Below are positions 62,156 to 64,000 of a DNA stretch of 64,000 nucleotides, in pieces. Origin of the DNA: Spirosoma sp. KUDC1026 (lineage in GTDB: Bacteria > Bacteroidota > Bacteroidia > Cytophagales > Spirosomataceae); contig NZ_CP056032.1 of the NCBI RefSeq assembly GCF_013375035.1, forward strand, positions 1,596,001 through 1,660,000, given 5' to 3'. The notes beneath the pieces were generated by a model. The model saw only the letters and a list, made by a program, of their open reading frames with translations. It did not search any database and was not told where the DNA came from. The position numbers were made by a program, and so were the translations under genes. Within the stretch, counting starts at the first letter, position 1, and each line of letters starts with the position of its first letter.

Positions 62156-62458
62156 TTACTCATCCGCGTCAAGAAGCCCTTGCTCTCTCAATTTGGCAGT
62201 ATAATCTTCTAATGACAACGGACAGTTTGCCAAATCCATGAAATCAGACTTTTCTAACTTACACTGTCTTTTCATCTGCCCAATTAACGAGTCGCCTAAT
62301 TCCTTCTCGCCGTGACTTATTTTTGTATATAGCACGACCTTTCCATTATGACGAAACTCCAAATACTTATGGTCATCACTTCTGTTTAAAGAATCCGCGA
62401 AACCTTTCTTCTTCAAATTTTTGTATGTCAGTTTTGCATCAAGCGTGGGCATAGTCAT
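62156..62458 (-). CDS. HicA-like toxin (predicted mRNA interferase)
   Basis: 100 residues from ATG 62458; ATG 62452 is possible. Features of the HicA double-stranded-RNA-binding fold: KNLKKKGFADS, a conserved His in SDDHKYLEF, then YTKISHGEKELGDSLIGQM and a C-terminal LANCPLSLEDYTAKL extension. The start overlaps the 3' end of the partner gene by 20 bp, typical of toxin-antitoxin operons. Base composition is visibly AT-richer than neighbours. Toxicity is inferred, not shown. I consider the family call moderately secure. Confidence 0.6.
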   Translation of the reverse strand: MTMPTLDAKLTYKNLKKKGFADSLNRSDDHKYLEFRHNGKVVLYTKISHGEKELGDSLIGQMKRQCKLEKSDFMDLANCPLSLEDYTAKLREQGLLDADE

Positions 62459-63392
62459 CAACTTGTTTAACTAAGGCATTCAGGATTGTTTTTATGGACT
62501 GAAGCCGTCTTGTTAGTTCAACATCGGGCAGTGAGTTGTAACGATTGTAGATATACTCAAATTCCTGTGCGAAACTTTGTTCTGCTTCTTCTATTGTTGA
62601 GCCAGTCCCAACCAAATCAAGAATTTCACAGGTCATAACAAAGTAATCATCCTCTTTTTCGAGTAAGCACCGAAGTGGGCCAAACAGCTTATAAGCATGC
62701 GTAGCAGATATAATTATGTCAGGAGCAAGTGATAAAGAGGCTTGCTTGTCAGAATATTCTTCAACGGTTTTTGAATTGACTTTTTTATCGCCCCGATAAG
62801 TTGTAACTACCTTTTTAAAACTAACTTCCTGAACAGTTTCTAATTCTTTGTTTTCGATGACATGTACTACTAGCCGGTCACGAACCTCTTTTGCAAACGG
62901 TCGAATAGGATAAAGCGGGACGATACTATCCCTACCTTCCTTTTGTTTTATGTCAACAACGTTAACAGGTGAGCCACCAAAACTATTAACAAAATTGAAC
63001 AAACCATCAACAACTTCACTACGCCGGTAAGCATCTGGATATAACTCTCTAACTTTCCCAAAATTTCCTTTTCCAGAAGCCTCAACTAATTCATCAAATT
63101 TTTCCCGAACTAATTCTCGTTGGTTGTCAATATTGCCATTTAGAGTCAATTGCCGGCGAGGGGTGAATGAAAATTGAGGAACGGCACTGCCGGACTTAAA
63201 GCCAGTAAGTTCTATTTTGAAATTATTTAAATCAATTGTAGAGCCTTCTGATACATTGACTTTGGCAAGCGTTTGAAGTAGCGTTTGAAGGTTTTTGGCT
63301 ATTTCAACCAAATAATCAACCGGAAGAGAGTTGTATTTGCCAACTTCTCCGCTTACCTGTAGATTAATAGTTTCTTTATCTTGTTCGGGCAT
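62439..63392 (-). CDS. HicB-like antitoxin with long unknown N-terminal region
   Basis: 317 residues. The C-terminal 80 residues resemble the HicB partial RNase H fold: DDYFVMTCEILDLVGTGSTIEEAEQSF (in short parts) has the CEILDLVGTGxTxEEA pattern. The first 230 residues (VSGEVGKYNSLPVDYLVEIAKNLQTLL..., SGSAVPQFSFTP) match no family I recognise. It is transcribed before the toxin, which it overlaps. Typical HicB proteins are much shorter. A TACTTTTG -7 element lies at 63427-63434 on the minus strand. AT-richer than the rest of the window, so probably acquired by transfer. Confidence 0.6.
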   Translation of the reverse strand: MPEQDKETINLQVSGEVGKYNSLPVDYLVEIAKNLQTLLQTLAKVNVSEGSTIDLNNFKIELTGFKSGSAVPQFSFTPRRQLTLNGNIDNQRELVREKFDELVEASGKGNFGKVRELYPDAYRRSEVVDGLFNFVNSFGGSPVNVVDIKQKEGRDSIVPLYPIRPFAKEVRDRLVVHVIENKELETVQEVSFKKVVTTYRGDKKVNSKTVEEYSDKQASLSLAPDIIISATHAYKLFGPLRCLLEKEDDYFVMTCEILDLVGTGSTIEEAEQSFAQEFEYIYNRYNSLPDVELTRRLQSIKTILNALVKQVDDYAHA

Positions 63393-63472
63393 GTGAGGTT
63401 AACAAATATGGGTCATTATTTGTGGCCAAAAGTACAAAAATTAGGCCAGCTACTCATAAGGCTAAGCTCTTC

Positions 63473-63524
63473 GTACCCTGTTAGGGCGTTTCTGCTGTCG
63501 GCTAGAAGCTGCTTAATAGGGTAC
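63473..63524. repeat. Inverted repeat GTACCCTgTTA ... TAATAGGGTAC
   Basis: 10 of 11 pairs around a 30-base loop, in the 280-bp gap between the antitoxin gene and proA. Possibly a regulatory or mobile-element scar. Confidence 0.5.
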
Positions 63525-63550
63525 AATTATTTAATCGAGGAATTCGCCTT

Positions 63551-63595
63551 ATTGCCGAAGCAGAGACCTTTCAAATCCTGTCTCTTGGGGGCAAT
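63551..63595. repeat. Stem-loop ATTGCC-AGAGAC ... GTCTCT-GGCAAT
   Basis: Two 6-bp stems separated by a 5x4 internal loop; the apical loop CTTTCAAATCCT and following GTCTCT resemble a tRNA T-loop and acceptor 3' strand, so it could be an old attachment site for the HicAB-like segment. Tentative. Confidence 0.4.
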
Positions 63596-63672
63596 TTCTT
63601 TGTTGCTGGAATACTGGTAAATTCACTTTTTGCACTTGTAAGTATACTTAATATTCGTGATTAGAACGTTAC

Positions 63673-64000
63673 CTACCAGCGTACCTGCCCATCGCCGGTG
63701 ACGATCCATTTTTCGGTCACCAGTTTTTCCAGCGCAAAGGGACCGCGTGCGTGGAGCTTCTGGGTGGAAATGCCGATCTCGGCACCCAGCCCAAAAACAC
63801 CACCATCGGTAAAGCGAGTTGACGCATTAGCGTACACAGCCGCTGCATCTACTTCCTGCAAAAAGCGATCAATGAGAGGCTGATTTTGCGAAACGATCGC
63901 TTCGGAATGCTTCGATGAATAGGCCTGGATGTGCGACAGGGCTTCGTCGGGGTTGGTTACCACTTTCACCGCAATTTTATAATCCAGAAACTCACGGCCG
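63673..64000 (-). CDS. proA: Gamma-glutamyl phosphate reductase, C-terminal part (5' end outside window)
   Basis: NADPH-dependent second step of proline synthesis. The visible 108 codons show [13 protein letters not shown], then [31 protein letters not shown] and [15 protein letters not shown], the family's C-terminal signature. The catalytic cysteine region lies beyond position 64000. The stop is TAG at 63673-63675. Confidence 0.93.
   Translation of the reverse strand, partial: GREFLDYKIAVKVVTNPDEALSHIQAYSSKHSEAIVSQNQPLIDRFLQEVDAAAVYANASTRFTDGGVFGLGAEIGISTQKLHARGPFALEKLVTEKWIVTGDGQVRW

Noticed and set aside
63381..63620. 79-codon + strand open frame between the antitoxin gene and proA
   Set aside because: It overlaps the antitoxin start, covers two stem-loops, and its composition looks random.

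Overview
The window looks like a chromosomal segment of a Cytophagales bacterium (Bacteroidota), most likely Spirosoma or a close relative. This is inferred from gene content: a sphingolipid-type serine palmitoyltransferase, a BatA-type membrane protein, a histone H1-like protein, GIN-domain and DUF2141 proteins, a 17-residue-repeat surface protein, and an IF-2 with a very long N-terminal region. Three well-spaced promoters of the Bacteroidota TTG-N20-TAnnTTTG type support the placement. Most genes are ordinary core genes. No rRNA, complete tRNA or CRISPR array was seen.

Layout. 1-5.1 kb: recQ (truncated by the window edge), a metallophosphoesterase, an aldo/keto reductase and guaB. 5.2-8.4 kb: a surface protein gene split by an IS630-type element whose exact ends and TA duplication can be read; removing it restores a 668-codon frame. 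8.6-17.9 kb: DUF2141 lipid/adhesion-type secreted protein, recJ, lptB, methyltransferase, recO, a FAH-family enzyme, purK, a GIN-domain protein, an orphan ABC ATPase and a class IV aminotransferase. 17.9-23.4 kb: TolC and membrane-fusion efflux pair, GH29 alpha-L-fucosidase and gpsA. 23.5-25.9 kb: an ECF sigma factor and a membrane-anchored trypsin-like protease, divergent from a small lipoprotein, with two matching opposed promoter-like elements (GGGTTAC-N15-GTATTAA) between them. 26-43 kb: moaD-moaE, a membrane EEP hydrolase, the rimP-nusA-infB transcription/translation cluster with a leader hairpin, a BatA-type protein, Uma2, folA-fmt, a probable structured RNA ahead of greA-HIT, serine palmitoyltransferase, histone-like protein, MaoC hydratase and acyltransferase. 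43-50 kb: lipid kinase, an argG-glycosyltransferase-argC-GNAT operon, rarA and a second ECF sigma factor. 50-61 kb: adenine deaminase, a multi-pass membrane protein and an oxidative sugar-acid cluster (UxaA-type dehydratase, SDR, FAH hydrolase, lactonase, FGGY kinase). 61-64 kb: a phosphotransferase, an AT-richer HicA/HicB-like toxin-antitoxin pair with an oversized antitoxin, and the C-terminal part of proA.

How parts work together. The dehydratase, SDR, FAH hydrolase and lactonase fit the non-phosphorylated L-fucose (or L-rhamnose) route to pyruvate and lactate/lactaldehyde-level products, and the window separately holds a secreted fucosidase that could supply fucose; the fucose dehydrogenase and permease are not evident. 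RimP, NusA and IF-2 form the usual conserved operon. The most unusual items are the HicAB-like pair, the mirrored ECF promoters, the structured RNA upstream of greA, a 54-bp perfect palindrome, and the cleanly readable IS insertion with a probable programmed frameshift.
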